A stretch of 64,000 nucleotides of DNA from Molossus alvarezi (GCA_037176705.1 CM073905.1:33202986-33266985); one strand, 5' to 3'; positions 22,750 to 32,940 are shown, numbered from the stretch's first letter. Program-made: numbers and translations. Notes: generated by a model not told the origin, from the sequence alone.

Positions 22750-23020
22750 GCACGGTTTACTGCTGGCTTCCTTCAGGTCTTGACTCATCTCCGTGAGACC
22801 CTTCCTAGTGTATCTAAAACTGCCATCTTTCCGTCCGTCCGTCCGTCCGTCCACCCACGTTCCTGCTTGATTTTCCTTCACAGTGTTTATCACCAACTGA
22901 AATTGTTCGGCGTACTTGTCTCTCCAATATGAGCTTGGGATATGAGCTCCCTGTGGGCTGGGATTTCATTGTTTCCATGGCTACATCCCCAGCACCTAAG
23001 GGATACGTGGCGCAGAACCC
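22750..23020 (+). mobile_element. L2 LINE 3' end with internal (CCGT)n
   Basis: L2 3'-end phrases occur in order: 'CTTCCTTCAGGTCTTGAC', 'GAGACCCTTCCTAGTG', 'CTTCACAGTGTTTATCACC', 'GAGCTCCCTGTGGGCTGGGA' and 'CCCCAGCACCTAAGG'. A (CCGT)n microsatellite has expanded inside it. Non-coding. Confidence 0.75.
22831..22852. repeat. (CCGT)n microsatellite
   Basis: Five and a half units of CCGT inside an L2 fragment. The unit is CpG-containing. Confidence 0.95.
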
Positions 23021-25200
23021 TCTCTCCGTCTAGTTCAAAGGAGGTGCCATGAGGAAGGTGCCCTGGATTTGTGCAGCGTGTGTTTCTATGGCCCGATATG
23101 GTGGCTCCATCGGGAAGGTCCTAGCAGAAGGAAAATGCCAGGAAATGCAATCAAGGGAATTTAATATAGAGAATCCATTTCAAAGGCCTGCAAACATTGT
23201 GAGATCAAACGGGAGAAGGTGAGATGGCCCAGAGATTAGCAGCAGCTGGGAGGCCCTCCCACTGTGGATGGAGGGCAAACGGAACAGGTGGCATTACCTC
23301 CCCCTTTGGGTGGAGACGTCTGGTTGCATCTGGAATGACTTGGGATTTTCCCAGTGGCCGCTGCTGACTAGGGAGGCATGGGGCTGGTAACGGGCTGGAG
23401 GTGAGGGTGAAGCCCCACGTGAAGAAAAGAAAGGAAGAACACAACCTGGTTCTCCTCTCCTGTCTCCGAACCAAAGGCAGCTGGCAAGAAGCCTAGGAAA
23501 CAGGCAGCAGCGGTCTTTCTCTGCAGAGCTGAGCAGAGGGAAGGGAGAGAAAGGGATGAAAAGGCAAACACGTCATGACTTCCAACGCAGTCCCGGCCTT
23601 GCACACAGTAGGTATCCAAATGTTTGAAGACTGGCATCTCCTGTTCTCTCCTTCAAAGAGAAACAGAATGGAATGGACCTTCAGGGATGCAGCAGAGGCG
23701 TCTGGGCACAGGGAGATGGGAAGGACCCCCGTGACGGATGGTCCTCTCCCTCCTAGCAGCCCAGATCTCATTGGCATGGATTTATGTGCAATGTGCATCC
23801 TTAAAATAACTGCTCTTCCCTCTTTTAAATGGTTAGCTTGAGTTTAGGCTGATCTGTTTCTAGTGACCAAAAGAGTCTTGATGAGAACAGTCTGTTTCAG
23901 AAAGTCACAGCGTCAGGTGCGATGTTCCCCTGCCCAATAACCTATGGCTAATTATTGCCTTTAGAAAAAATAGACTCAATTCTAAACAGCCTCAAATAAG
24001 TCCTTCCCTAATCCAGTCACCTCCCCACTGACACCCTGCCCCTCCCCAACACATACACCTCCAAACCAAATACAACTCACGGATCCTTCCGACAGCAGGG
24101 ATCATACAGTCAAGCCGTGCTCAGCCCTTGATACCCTGGCATGAACTGACATCACTTCCCTGAAGATGCTCAAAGGCTTTCTCCAGCTTTTGGCCAACTG
24201 GCTGCTGCCGGGCTTGACTCGGCCACAGGTGTGTCATTTGGCTCGTGCAAGCAGGAAAACTGGACATAAACACCTGGAGCTGGGTCTCCTGGTGACCAAC
24301 GTCTGATTACTCAGGACCTGCATTCTCGCCTGGCGATGAGCTGATGGAATTCACCCAGAACGCTGCCCTGAAGATGCAGGGTTCCCACAGGCAGCCAGAG
24401 GTGGAGACCCCAAAATTGCAGTGGTGGGTGTTGGGCATCCTGGGCCTGGGGCCAGTTTGGAAACCGGTGCCCGCCCCACGGCATGTGTTTGGTCTCCGGT
24501 GAACGGGAGGTAGGCGGGCACCTCATTCGCTCCCGCCCAGCGTGTTCCTGCCACAACCGCAGGCCTCACCTCGGCTGCTGGCGATTGGTTGGAAGTGTGG
24601 TCTCCTGGCGCAGTTTCTGTTCCCAGGCAGTGAGCCTCCTCTATCTCTTTGAAGATTACAGGGCTTTAGCATGCCTTTAAAGTGAATTTTTCCCCCTGCG
24701 TTTTATTATAATTAATGACCAGAAAACTCTCCTCTTTTTTTCCCCCTTTATCTCTTAAATATGTTTCTTTCCTCTTTAAAAACGCAATATTTCTTTTAAC
24801 CCAGGATATGGATGGGCCTGTCCCTAGCAGGGCAGGCCCGGCTTCATCTGTCAACTTGATTGTGCAAAGCCTCCGTCCTCAGCTGGTATCTGAGGTGGAT
24901 TTCAAAGCCATGACTCATGTGTGCTCCGCAGCGGAGGACCCGGGGAGCAACCTTCTCCAGCCAGCTTTCGGCTAGGGTCTGGCTCTTTGACAGAAGGTCC
25001 TCCAAGGGCCCGGGGCCCAGGATGCACAAGACGCTTTGTGCACGCACATGGAGGCATTGGCCGCAGCGTACAGTTCTGCCAACCTGTGCTGGCAGCCCCT
25101 CCCTGGCGTTCCAGGGTCCTCTCTCCTCAGTGCAAGAGACACATCTGCAATAGCTCAGACGAGTTGAATTGAAAAGTCATCGGATAAATGTGCAAAGATG
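23021..25200. other. Unassigned stretch, no supported gene
   Basis: Short frames only. A MIR-end-like piece 'TTGCACACAGTAGGTATCC' lies near 23597-23615. 23925-24130 is C-rich and may be old L2, but I cannot confirm it. An AP-1 palindrome ATGACTCAT lies near 24910. Confidence 0.45.
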
Positions 25201-25227
25201 TAGGTAATGCGTTTAGATTGTCTCCCG

Positions 25228-25262
25228 TTTTGTGTGTGTGTGTGTGCATGTGTGCATGCGCT
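25228..25262. repeat. (TG)n microsatellite
   Basis: TG/CA dinucleotide run followed by imperfect TGCATG units. Confidence 0.9.
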
Positions 25263-25384
25263 CTAGGGTACACACACAACAGAGCAATACAATAGATGTG
25301 CTCAATATTAAGCACAACTTTCAGAACAGGTACCGTCCGCCCATGTGTATACATGTGTACGTGCACCAAATATACCTAAAACCA

Positions 25385-25520
25385 AGTTTCGCCATCTCAG
25401 CCCTAGTGCCACTTGGGCCTGGGCGATTCTCTCTTTGGGGCTGCCCTGTGCATTGTAGCATCCCTGATGCCCACTGGTACCCAGCTGATTCCCCAGAGCG
25501 AAATCACTCCCAGTTAAGAT
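25385..25520 (-). mobile_element. MER20 (hAT-Charlie) fossil
   Basis: Reverse-oriented MER20 phrases: 'TTTGGGGCTGCCCTGTGCATTGTAGCATCCC', split in position by small deletions, then 'CCACTGGTACC'. This is a non-autonomous, long-dead DNA transposon. Confidence 0.65.
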
Positions 25521-25741
25521 CTGCTCTTCAACAAAGATACCAAAATATCAATTATTTTGGATAGCAAAACTGGGGAGTGAGACTAAGTAGGGAGGCGGGT
25601 ATTAATTTTTGAAAAATTAACTTGTATTGTTTTGGGACAGGGCGATATGCCAATGTGAGACAACATTTAGGTCCCCTGATTTAATAACCAAATCAAATGT
25701 ATAAACGAAAGGTCAGGTATTTAAGTACACGGACTTTCTGA

Positions 25742-25955
25742 ATTTTTTTTTTAATCCTCACCCGAGGAGGGAGAGAGGGGGAAAGAGAGAGAAACATAGA
25801 TGTGAGAGAGACACACTGATTGGTTGCCTGCTGCATGACCCCAACCGGGGCCAGGGACGAACCACAACCAAGGTACGTGCCCTTGGGCGGAATTGAACCT
25901 GGGACTCTCTGGTCTGTGGCCAACACTCTAACCGCTGAACCAAACTGGCCAGGGC
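25742..25955 (-). mobile_element. Ves SINE, long-tail type, copy 5
   Basis: Minus-strand copy starting with poly-T and AATCCTCACCCGAGG (the reverse of the GGTGAGGATT tail), followed by the GA-rich body, GGCGGAATTGAACC (B box) and CTGAACCAAACTGGCCAGGGC (head). The flanks CGGACTTTCTGAATTT and CGGACTTGCCAAATTT suggest a decayed TSD. Confidence 0.9.
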
Positions 25956-25971
25956 CGGACTTGCCAAATTT

Positions 25972-26435
25972 TAAAGTTTCTTGATGACACCATTAGCATA
26001 CAAGTGTTGTACATGCATCACCTTCGTTTCGGACCCTGATTGACAACACTGGGGAGCTGGCCTGCGGCCCTGGCGGTGTCTGTTCCGGAGCAAGTGTTTC
26101 AAACATAAGGCAGGTGGGCACACGGCCCCCTCCGAGTCACACTCTGCGCTTCGCGGAAGCTTGACTTCGTTGGGAGAGACTGCAAAGCAGCATCATTTAC
26201 TCATCATTGTCTGAGCTGTGGACGGGAACCAGTTCCCATCAACCCAGCACCGAAAGCGAATGCTTGCTTTGCCTCCAGGGGCAGCCCCCCCAGTGGGAGG
26301 AAGGGCGAGGAACAACACATCGGGCAGAGACCCAAGTCACACATCACACCCAGAGTACCTTTGAGGACGCCTGTCTTCACACACTACTCCTTGAGAAGGA
26401 GGCCGTAAAGTGATTCAGGGAAATACATGCATGAC
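25972..26435. other. Unassigned stretch, no supported gene
   Basis: No repeat, exon or RNA gene recognised. Confidence 0.45.
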
Positions 26436-26439
26436 CGTG

Positions 26440-26580
26440 GCTCCAACTGGCTTCGATCTAATCACCCAGGAGATTGTAAAAACCCCTTCCTGGGCCTGGG
26501 GTCCCAGGGGGTCTAGAGTGGGGCTCAGGCGTCTGGGTGCTTCGGAAGCAACCCCAGGGGATTCTAATGAGATCTTCCCC
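26440..26580 (-). mobile_element. MER3-like hAT fossil
   Basis: The phrases 'ATCACCCAGGAGATTGTAAAA', 'GGGCTCAGGCGTCTGGGTG' and 'CCAGGGGATTCTAATGAG' follow the order of a short palindromic hAT-Charlie element. Family name tentative. Confidence 0.5.
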
Positions 26581-27368
26581 CGTTTCCTGGGGATCGAGTC
26601 CATTGTTAGAGGCCCTCGGCATAACTGAGGAGTGGGGTCAAAACCACACACAACACCTCTCCACTGTGACAGCCACCTCGAGGAGGCCTGGGGTGGAAGT
26701 GTGCCGGCCCTGGCTCTCTCGGAAGATAGGTCCAGGTTTACAGTCCTTGTGTGTTGGACGTGGAAGGGCCCTCCCACGCGTGCTGTGCAGCCAGCAGCAG
26801 CGTTTCTGGGGGACAGTATCTGAGCCGCGTGGATGGACTACCAGCTGAATTCTATCTGAAGCACTGAGATCCCGGGTCTTAAGCCTCCAGGCCTGGGATT
26901 CCTCAGCCATTAAGTACTGAGTGTCTTTGTGCCTAACAAGGTGCTGCTTGGGGAAGGGAGGTCTGGGCACCGAGCCAGTGACAGACCCAGGCTCCACCCC
27001 GCCAGATCCCACCCATTCCTTCAGGCTCAGTGTTCATCTCCCCCCACCGAGAAGCCTTGACCGATTCGAACAGCCCTCATCGTGAGCACTGATATCAGCA
27101 AAGGAGAACAGAAACTCCAGTGCAACCTGACCCCTCAGGGTCGGGGTGCAGTCTGCTCTGGGCGAGGTCTGGGTTGGAGGACACAGCTCCATTTTAGAAA
27201 GGATGGGATGGAGGCTAAGGGCACGCATCGCTCCAGAAATGAGTCGGCCTCCTGCGGTGGGCATTGATGAGAACAGGAGGAATACACCCAAATCCAACTC
27301 AAGTCTGGGGTTTAGTTCACAGCAATATATGCTAATTTCTGAGTTTTGCTGAAGGTGTTATCAGCCGA
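26581..27368. other. Mostly unassigned; short L2-like piece
   Basis: 27003-27065 ('CCTTCAGGCTCAGTGTTCATC...GAAGCCTTGACC') resembles the L2 3' region. The remainder is unassigned, with no supported gene. Confidence 0.4.
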
Positions 27369-27370
27369 TG

Positions 27371-27412
27371 GTTGGCGTCAGTTCAACGCCAACAGGAATC
27401 CCCAATTTGGGG
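27371..27412. repeat. Two adjacent perfect hairpins
   Basis: GTTGGCGT-CAGTTCA-ACGCCAAC (27371-27393, 8-bp arms, 7-bp loop) is followed 6 bp later by CCCCAA-T-TTGGGG (27400-27412). Both lie at the downstream end of the minus-strand LTR/promoter-like block. Confidence 0.9.
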
Positions 27413-27598
27413 TGCGGTGAAGAAGAAAACTTGATTCGGTGCCAAACAGCTCAGTGGTGACACAGCCTGGCTGGGAAAACAGCGCTTCTGGGGAACAGCT
27501 CAATAGTGACCACTCGTTTTGAAGTCGCACCACTATGAGACGGCCCTGGGGTGAGGCCCTTCTTAAACTAGGCAGCCCTGTCTGCTCCAGCTGCTTCG

Positions 27599-27726
27599 GT
27601 CCACCCCACTGTCTCCTTGCTCTGCTCCTGGTCCACCCCACTGTCTCCTTGCTCTGCTCCTGGTCCACCCCACTGTCTCCTTGCTCTGCTCCTGGTCCAC
27701 CCCACTCTCTCCTTGCTCTGCTCCTG
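27599..27726. repeat. 32-bp minisatellite, four copies
   Basis: Units starting GTCCACCCCACTGTCTCC lie at 27599, 27631, 27663 and 27695, an exact 32-bp period. The first three are identical through their length. The fourth has CTCTCT for CTGTCT and diverges at its last bases. The 32-bp period shifts reading frame each unit, so the 164-codon minus-strand frame is not a real protein. Confidence 0.95.
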
Positions 27727-27850
27727 TTGCCGTCTGTGCCACTCTGCTCCAGGACACTGTCTTTGCTGTTTGTGCTCCAGCCCCAGCCAGAGGCACAGTT
27801 CCCAAATTTTGGAAAACAGAGTGGACGCTGAGAGCTACAGAGAAGGTGAC

Positions 27851-28029
27851 TTATATAGACACAAGTCCCCACCCCTCGTCCTTGATTGGTTCATCTTCAT
27901 GCAAATAAGGATTCCAAATCCTTGTAGTTTGATTGGTCCAGAAATACTGTCCTGATTGCTCAGAATGGAGCTGTTCTGATTGGTCAGTGAAGATGTTGCT
28001 GGGGGATAGAGCTGCGCAGCTCCAATTGG
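27851..28029 (-). promoter_or_regulatory. TATA box, octamer and four regularly spaced CCAAT boxes
   Basis: TATATAA (27851-27857), with CCAAT boxes 28, 75, 122 and 168 bp upstream of the TATA edge, i.e. spacings of 47, 47 and 46 bp. A degenerate half-way copy (GATTGCTC) lies at 27954-27961. The octamer ATTTGCAT sits between the first two. These are binding sites for TBP, NF-Y and POU factors. Initiation would be expected about 25-30 bp downstream, near 27822-27827 on the minus strand. Confidence 0.5.
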
Positions 28030-28269
28030 ACAGGGAAGCCTCAGTCCTATTTGTTGAAAGAGGAGTCAGGAAGGGCTGGCTGGGGGGGCAGGAACGCGGT
28101 GCAGGAGGTAGTGCAGGCTCCTCCCTGAAGTGTGTGGTTCACGTGAAAGGCCCCGGTTTAGAAACGTCTCCTAAGCTCTGTTTTTGTTGTTGACTTGTTT
28201 GTTTTTAATTTAAGCCCAGTTAAACCACCAGGAGCCCTTCTTAGGCCACCTCTCAGGACCCAGTGTCAT

Positions 28270-28345
28270 GGGACCGTAAGATGTCAACATCAGGGAACGC
28301 TGGGTGAAGAATTAAGAAGGAACATTCTGTGTACCCTGCATGTCT
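28270..28345 (+). mobile_element. L1 3' UTR fragment (old L1M)
   Basis: 'GTAAGATGTCAACATCAGGG' followed by 'GCTGGGTGAAG' matches the L1M/L1ME 3' UTR phrase 'agatgttaacattaggggaagctgggtgaagg'. Confidence 0.55.
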
Positions 28346-28384
28346 GCCCACCCAGGGGCAGGCAGCTGGCATGTGCCAGGGCCA

Positions 28385-28545
28385 TGGGCTCTATCTTGGG
28401 TTCATGTCCCAGCTCTGCCACTTACCAGCTGGAATGTTTTGCAGAAACAGAAAGGGAATGTCCCCTAACCCTTCACCTCAACTCCCGCCCCCCCCATAAA
28501 ATGGTGATAACAGAACTTACCAAAGGGGGTTGCTCTAGATTCAAT
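28385..28545 (+). repeat. MIR SINE
   Basis: 'GGGCTCTATCTTGGGTTCATGTCCCAGCTCTGCCACTTACCAGCTGG' (read in sections) and the later 'CATAAAATGGTGATAACAG' match the MIR head-core-tail order. Confidence 0.8.
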
Positions 28546-28964
28546 GGCATGAAGGCGTGTACACACCAGTCCCATGCAACTGCTGTTTTAGAACCAACCA
28601 TTGACCTTTCTTTCTCTGTAACTGGTATTTGCCAAGCAAGCCGAGTAATCCAGATCCTTGGGTATGGTTGGGTGCACTTTTCTAGTCTGATTATCACATT
28701 GTGTGTGTTTGTTTTTTCCGTGAGTGGCCAGGTGGTAGCTCTGGCTCCCGCCTCTTCACAGCAGCCTGAAACACACCTGACCTCTGGGCAGACCTGGCAT
28801 CCTGCCCACACACTGCTGGTCCCCTCCTGTGTCCGGTCTCACTGAGCACGGTCGTCGGCCTGTAGCCCAGTTCTAACGACACAGAGCGCGGCTCAGCAGG
28901 ATTATTTGCCCCACTGGCCTAAGTCACTCGACATTGAATTAAGTCCATTTCAGGGTGCTCTCGG

Positions 28965-29234
28965 AAGGAAGAAAGATATTCCTTGTAGCCTTTATTGTAA
29001 TAGGAGGAAATCGGGAGCACCCTAAGTGCCCATCAGGAGGGAATGACATAACGGTGACCCACACCGCAGGCCACTCTGCAGCAGCCCAAATGCGCGAGGT
29101 AGATCAATGCACAACGCGGAATGATCTCCAAAACAATTAGGTAAAAACGAAATCTGGGATGCAGTAGTCCATGCCCTTTAAAAAGCAAAGGCACGTACGT
29201 AAGACTATATATGTAGGGAAACACAGAAACGATC
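28965..29234 (+). mobile_element. Old L1 (L1ME-like) ORF2 3' end
   Basis: Contains 'AGTGCCCATCAGGAGGGAATG', a degenerate 'acaatggaata...gcagccattaaaaa' region and 'AATGATCTCCAAAACAATTAGG', the order seen in the L1ME ORF2/3' UTR. It is interrupted by MER5A and appears to resume at 29440. Confidence 0.7.
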
Positions 29235-29430
29235 CAGAAGAGTGCTGCCCAGTAGAACTTTCTGTAATAATGGAAGTGTACCGAATACCTCTGCCCTGTG
29301 CCATGCCCACCACTGCGTGCTCTTGAGCACTTGAAATGTGGCTTATGCCACGGAAGAATTGCACGCTAATCCTATTTCATAGCAATTGACTTGCCTCCTT
29401 GGCTAGTGGGTATCATATTGAATGACACAG
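29235..29430 (+). mobile_element. MER5A (hAT-Charlie), near full length
   Basis: Starts CAGAAGAGTGCTGCCCAGTAGAAC and continues 'TGAGCACTTGAAATGTGGC'. Ends 'GGCTAGTGGGTATCATATTG', matching both ends of MER5A (about 190 bp). It lies between two parts of an old L1, so it may have inserted into it. Confidence 0.85.
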
Positions 29431-29439
29431 GCCTGGAAG

Positions 29440-29835
29440 GCTGCAGACCTAACATAATAATGGCCTTGGGGCGGGAAGACAGGAGTCACAGGAGACCTTT
29501 TCCTCATTTGGTATGATGTGTCTTATCTAGGAAATACACTATAGTCCTATATTACATTTTTTTAAAAAAGCACACACCTAATACTGTTTTTCTTCAGTGC
29601 AGTGCGGTACCCTGGACTGGATCCTGGGACAGAAAAGGGCGGTGGTGGAAATCTGTATACGCCTGCAGCAAGTGAAGAGGCGCATAGCGGTGTGCGCTTG
29701 GGTCTGGCCAGTGTACATGGCAACGGACCGACGTGCTAGGGAAAGCCACGTGTAGGGCGATCCTCTGTACTGTCTTTATAACATCTCGGTAAACCTAAAA
29801 TGATTCCAAAATAGAGCTTATTTTCAAAATTAACA
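29440..29835 (+). mobile_element. Old L1 3' UTR (L1M/L1ME)
   Basis: 'CCTGGACTGGATCCTGGGACAGAAAA' and the terminal 'CTGTACTGTCTTTATAAC...CCTAAAATGATTCCAAAATA' are hallmark phrases of this L1 3' UTR. Non-coding. Confidence 0.8.
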
Positions 29836-30470
29836 CTCATAAATGTGGTGCTCGGTTTTTCCTGGATTTTTTTTTAAAAAGCCACACGCTCGCGACTTCA
29901 GAAGAACAGGAAAGCACACTGGACCCCTTGTTGGTTCTGGGCTCCGTGTGTTTGGAGCCTTGGCTGAGAGGAGGGAGGCAGCGGAGCAGCCCAGAAGAGC
30001 AAGAGGAGGGCGTGGTGCCTGCGTGGGGACTGGTCACAGCCCTCCGATGCCTGCAGCTACCAGCAGAGACCTGGTGGCTACCCAGAAATGAGGCCAACAA
30101 CCCAAGACACGTCCATCCTGATGGCCACACCTCCCTGAAAAGGTGCCACCACATCTGGTGCTGCTTTGAGGTCCCTTTCAGCTCCTTCTAAATACTCCTC
30201 AAATTATGAAAAAGCCGTTGGCCATAGGACCCCCGACCCCCATTTCATCATCTAAGGTCTTCACAGCGCCACCTAGTGGTAGACAATGGCACTGTCCCAC
30301 TATTTCCATTTTAATGAAGAAATGGGGAACCCTTCTCATGGATCTGGGTTGGAAGATCACAGCCAGGGAGCCCATATTTGAGTTCTTCGGTGCCAGGCAC
30401 CGTTCTATGGTGTGGAAGACAGGCGAGGTCCCTGCCCTCCTGGAGCTACATCCTTGATTCTGTACCTCCG
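29836..30470. other. Mostly unassigned, contains CTCF-like site
   Basis: No exon is supported. 30370-30450 ('GAGTTCTTCGGTGCCAGGCACC' then 'CCCTGCCCTCCTGGAGCTAC') resembles a common mammal-wide interspersed repeat. A strong CTCF-like motif is listed separately. Confidence 0.45.
30264..30282 (-). promoter_or_regulatory. CTCF-like binding site
   Basis: The minus strand reads TACCACTAGGTGGCGCTGT, which fits the vertebrate CTCF core CCASYAGRKGGCRS at every position. It is not inside a repeat I recognise. CTCF shapes chromatin loops and domain borders. Occupancy cannot be judged from sequence. Confidence 0.65.
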
Positions 30471-30474
30471 TCCT

Positions 30475-30605
30475 GCTCCGTCCCAGCTGTGAGGCTTTGG
30501 AAACACCTGCCTCGTGAGCTGACGTGAGGCCCTGTTTCCTCATCTGTAAAATGGGGATGGTGACTCTTACAGCGTCAGGATAAGACCCAAGTGTTCTTAA
30601 AGGGG
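30475..30605 (+). repeat. MIR SINE
   Basis: 'CCTGTTTCCTCATCTGTAAAATGGGGATGG' (read in sections) is the MIR hallmark, preceded by a diverged core. Confidence 0.8.
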
Positions 30606-32185
30606 CAGCACCAATTCTTAAGACCTGCTACATCATGACAGCTACCGTTTCCCGACACCCACCATTATTCCCCCAAGCAGAAGAGAGGCTTGAACCACAT
30701 ACTCTTCCACAAAGTTCCCCGGTCGAGCTAGGAAAAGGGGAGGAAAACGGCTGTAACTCTTGATGACTTCATGTGGAGGCTCAAGTCAGCAATTATGTAG
30801 CCATAGTAAAGCCAGACCCGGGAGAAGCCTGCAGTCTCCCATTTCCCAGGGAAAAGGTTCATGCGACTTCTGACGAGCCTGCCCCGTCTGAAAGGCTGGA
30901 GATCAGCCTTTTCCTCGGAGGGAGAAGGACATCTCGTGATGAATAGATACGTCTGTCCCAGCAGGAGCGCCGAGGGAATCGAAGGAGGGCTCCTGGCCGC
31001 GTCAGGACCGTCGCGCAGAAGTGCTCGGTGACTCGCAGGGTTGGCAGGGCCGGCGGCTCCCACACCAGCCCACCGTCACGTGGCCACAGCTCCTTCCTGA
31101 GCATTGTTCCTGACGTGAGTAAATAATGGCTGTTTAATGGGAACCAGACTGTGCCTCTCGCCCAGCGAGCACCCCGCCAGCAAGCCTTTCCCCGTGCCTG
31201 CGAGCTTTGGCGGCGGGGGTCCGGGGGTCTTTGTCTGCCTGGTCTAACAGCAGGTCCTTCAGAGAGCCCCTCAATCCAGCTTCCCTCCTGGCACAAGCCA
31301 GCACCTGTCTGAAGGCAAGAATGGGCAGGCGGGTTGGAGGGTCACCTGTCTGCCCCACTTGGCACGTGGGGATCTCGGGCCCTGCTCCTTCTGCAGGACC
31401 GCGGCAAAGCTCAGACGAGATGAGAGGTGCAAGGAGAGAAATTTGAGAAGCACGTGCCTCCACGCTTTCTGGAAGACCCTTGTTGGCCAAGAAGGGTGAA
31501 GAGGCCCGTTTTTTGCTGGAAAAGAGGAAAATAATAATACAATTGACTAAGCGATGTCCGACCCAGCTGGGTTCACGCCAGCTGGTCATGTTGTGCTGGT
31601 ATTTGTGCCAAGGCTTATAGGAGCAGCCGGGACGGCAGGAAGCAGGCTTCAGCTCCAGTCACAAACCAGAGACCCTAGCAAGCCCTCACCCCAGTCCCCC
31701 GACAGCCTGCAGAGTCTGGGGGGTCTGCAGGGCCACTTGCCCTGCTGCCTCCAAGGGACAAGAAGCTAGCCCTGGATCCCCTTCTCCCCAAGGAGCAGCC
31801 TGGCCTCCATTCCCGGAAGAGCCCCCCTCTTCCTGACTCCGCATGGTACCTGAGGTCCCACAGGATCCAGCTGGCCCGCAGCCCCTCCAGCAGGACTGTG
31901 GTCACTGACTGAACAGCAGAAGCGAGAGGACGGGCTGGTCAGCTCCTCTCACCGAGACTCGAGAGAACCTAACGCCCACCACTCCACCTCCCGTCCACAG
32001 CTCGGGCACCTTTGCCTTCTCTCTCTCACAGAAGGGTCATCTCCTCCCCTCTGCCTGTTTGTGCCTCGGACGTGTCCTGCCCGCGGCCCCCAGAGCACAC
32101 CAGCCCACAGACTGCAGTTATGAACTGTTTTGAAGGCATGCATGTGAGATAACCTTTCACCTGTGTGTGCCCCTCTCTCTGGTGG
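30606..32185. other. Unassigned stretch with CpG-rich core
   Basis: 30960-31240 is CpG-dense ('GGCCGCGTCAGGACCGTCGCGC', in parts; 'GGCGGCGGGGGTCCGGGGG'). Frames open on both strands as a result (145 and 151 codons, minus). No domain or repeat recognised. Possible CpG island or regulatory element. Confidence 0.4.
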
Positions 32186-32189
32186 GCCC

Positions 32190-32345
32190 TGGCCATGTGA
32201 GTCTATGTAACCCTATTCACGCCTCCGAGCCTCAGTTTCCTCTTCTGTAAAAATGGGGGTGATGGTGCACATCTCCTAGGCTCACTCTGAGGCTGAAATA
32301 AGCAAATCTGTGATCGAGCACTGAGAACACATTGTGCGACAAAAA
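32190..32345 (+). repeat. MIR SINE
   Basis: 'GAGCCTCAGTTTCCTCTTCTG' then 'TAAAAATGGGGGTGATGG' and 'GCTGAAATAAGC' match MIR. Confidence 0.8.
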
Positions 32346-32359
32346 TGTGATCTCGTAAA

Positions 32360-32490
32360 ACCGTGGAATCCTCACGGAACCCTCACCCAGGAGCAAGCTG
32401 TTGAGGGCAGAGGCAAGCTTAGGGACTCTGCTCACAGGTCACACAGCCAGCAAGAGGCAGTCTGACTCCCAAGACCCAACTGTCTACCTC
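32360..32490 (-). repeat. MIR SINE fragment
   Basis: Reverse MIR order, ending 'GGTCACACAGCCAGCAAG' followed by 'CAGTCTGACTCCCAAGACCC'. Confidence 0.6.
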
Positions 32491-32834
32491 TAGTCGTTGC
32501 CTGTGTACCCAGCTAAATACTGTCCTTCCCTGACTTGGTGACTGGTCAAGAGAAAAACCATCCTGCATTCTTCCGGAACACTATCCATCAATGTGAACGC
32601 TACTATTCAGACGACTGGTTGCTTTTTTGTTTTGTTTTTTAAGTCCACAGCTCCTCAGCCAGTCTCTTGTCCTCCCAAACAGCTGAAGACATTATGTTAT
32701 AATCTACCGGTTCACCCAAAAACCAGGAGGAGGAGCCAGGTTCATGTCCTGTAGCTCTTAGCCAACTTCGAATCTCCAAAGAGCATTTCTACCAGCCTTA
32801 CCACGTACTGCGCCGCTCTGCATTCTCTGCCTAT
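32491..32834. other. Unassigned stretch
   Basis: Nothing recognised except a short TTTTTTGTTTTGTTTTTT run at about 32623-32641. Confidence 0.45.
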
Positions 32835-32940
32835 GTTAATGTCCCCGTGCCTCGGTTTCCCCTTTTGTGATGAGAGAAAGGAGTGGTTTTGAGGATTGAG
32901 TGAGTTTTCTGGCCCCTAAGTGTCACATGGTAGGAGACAA
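32835..32940 (+). repeat. MIR SINE
   Basis: 'CCCGTGCCTCGGTTTCCCC' followed by 'GAGGATTGAGTGAG' matches the MIR core and tail. Confidence 0.7.

Larger units (their letters stand above)
27394..28060 (-). mobile_element. Candidate LTR / promoter block
   Basis: On the minus strand there are four perfect CCAAT boxes (complements at 27885, 27932, 27979 and 28025). An octamer ATTTGCAT lies at 27899-27906 and a TATA box TATATAA at 27851-27857, in that order. A 32-bp minisatellite and hairpin-rich sequence follow. The arrangement resembles the U3-R part of a retroviral LTR, in which case this is a solo LTR. No AATAAA was found in the expected place and no coding sequence flanks it, so an unrelated TATA promoter is the alternative. 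Confidence 0.45.

Noticed and set aside
22375..22896. 173-codon minus-strand frame
   Set aside because: Its start lies in L2 sequence and a CCGT microsatellite.
27378..27872. Minus-strand protein with QEQSKETVG-type repeats
   Set aside because: The repeat unit is 32 bp, so the frame shifts at each copy. It is a minisatellite artefact.
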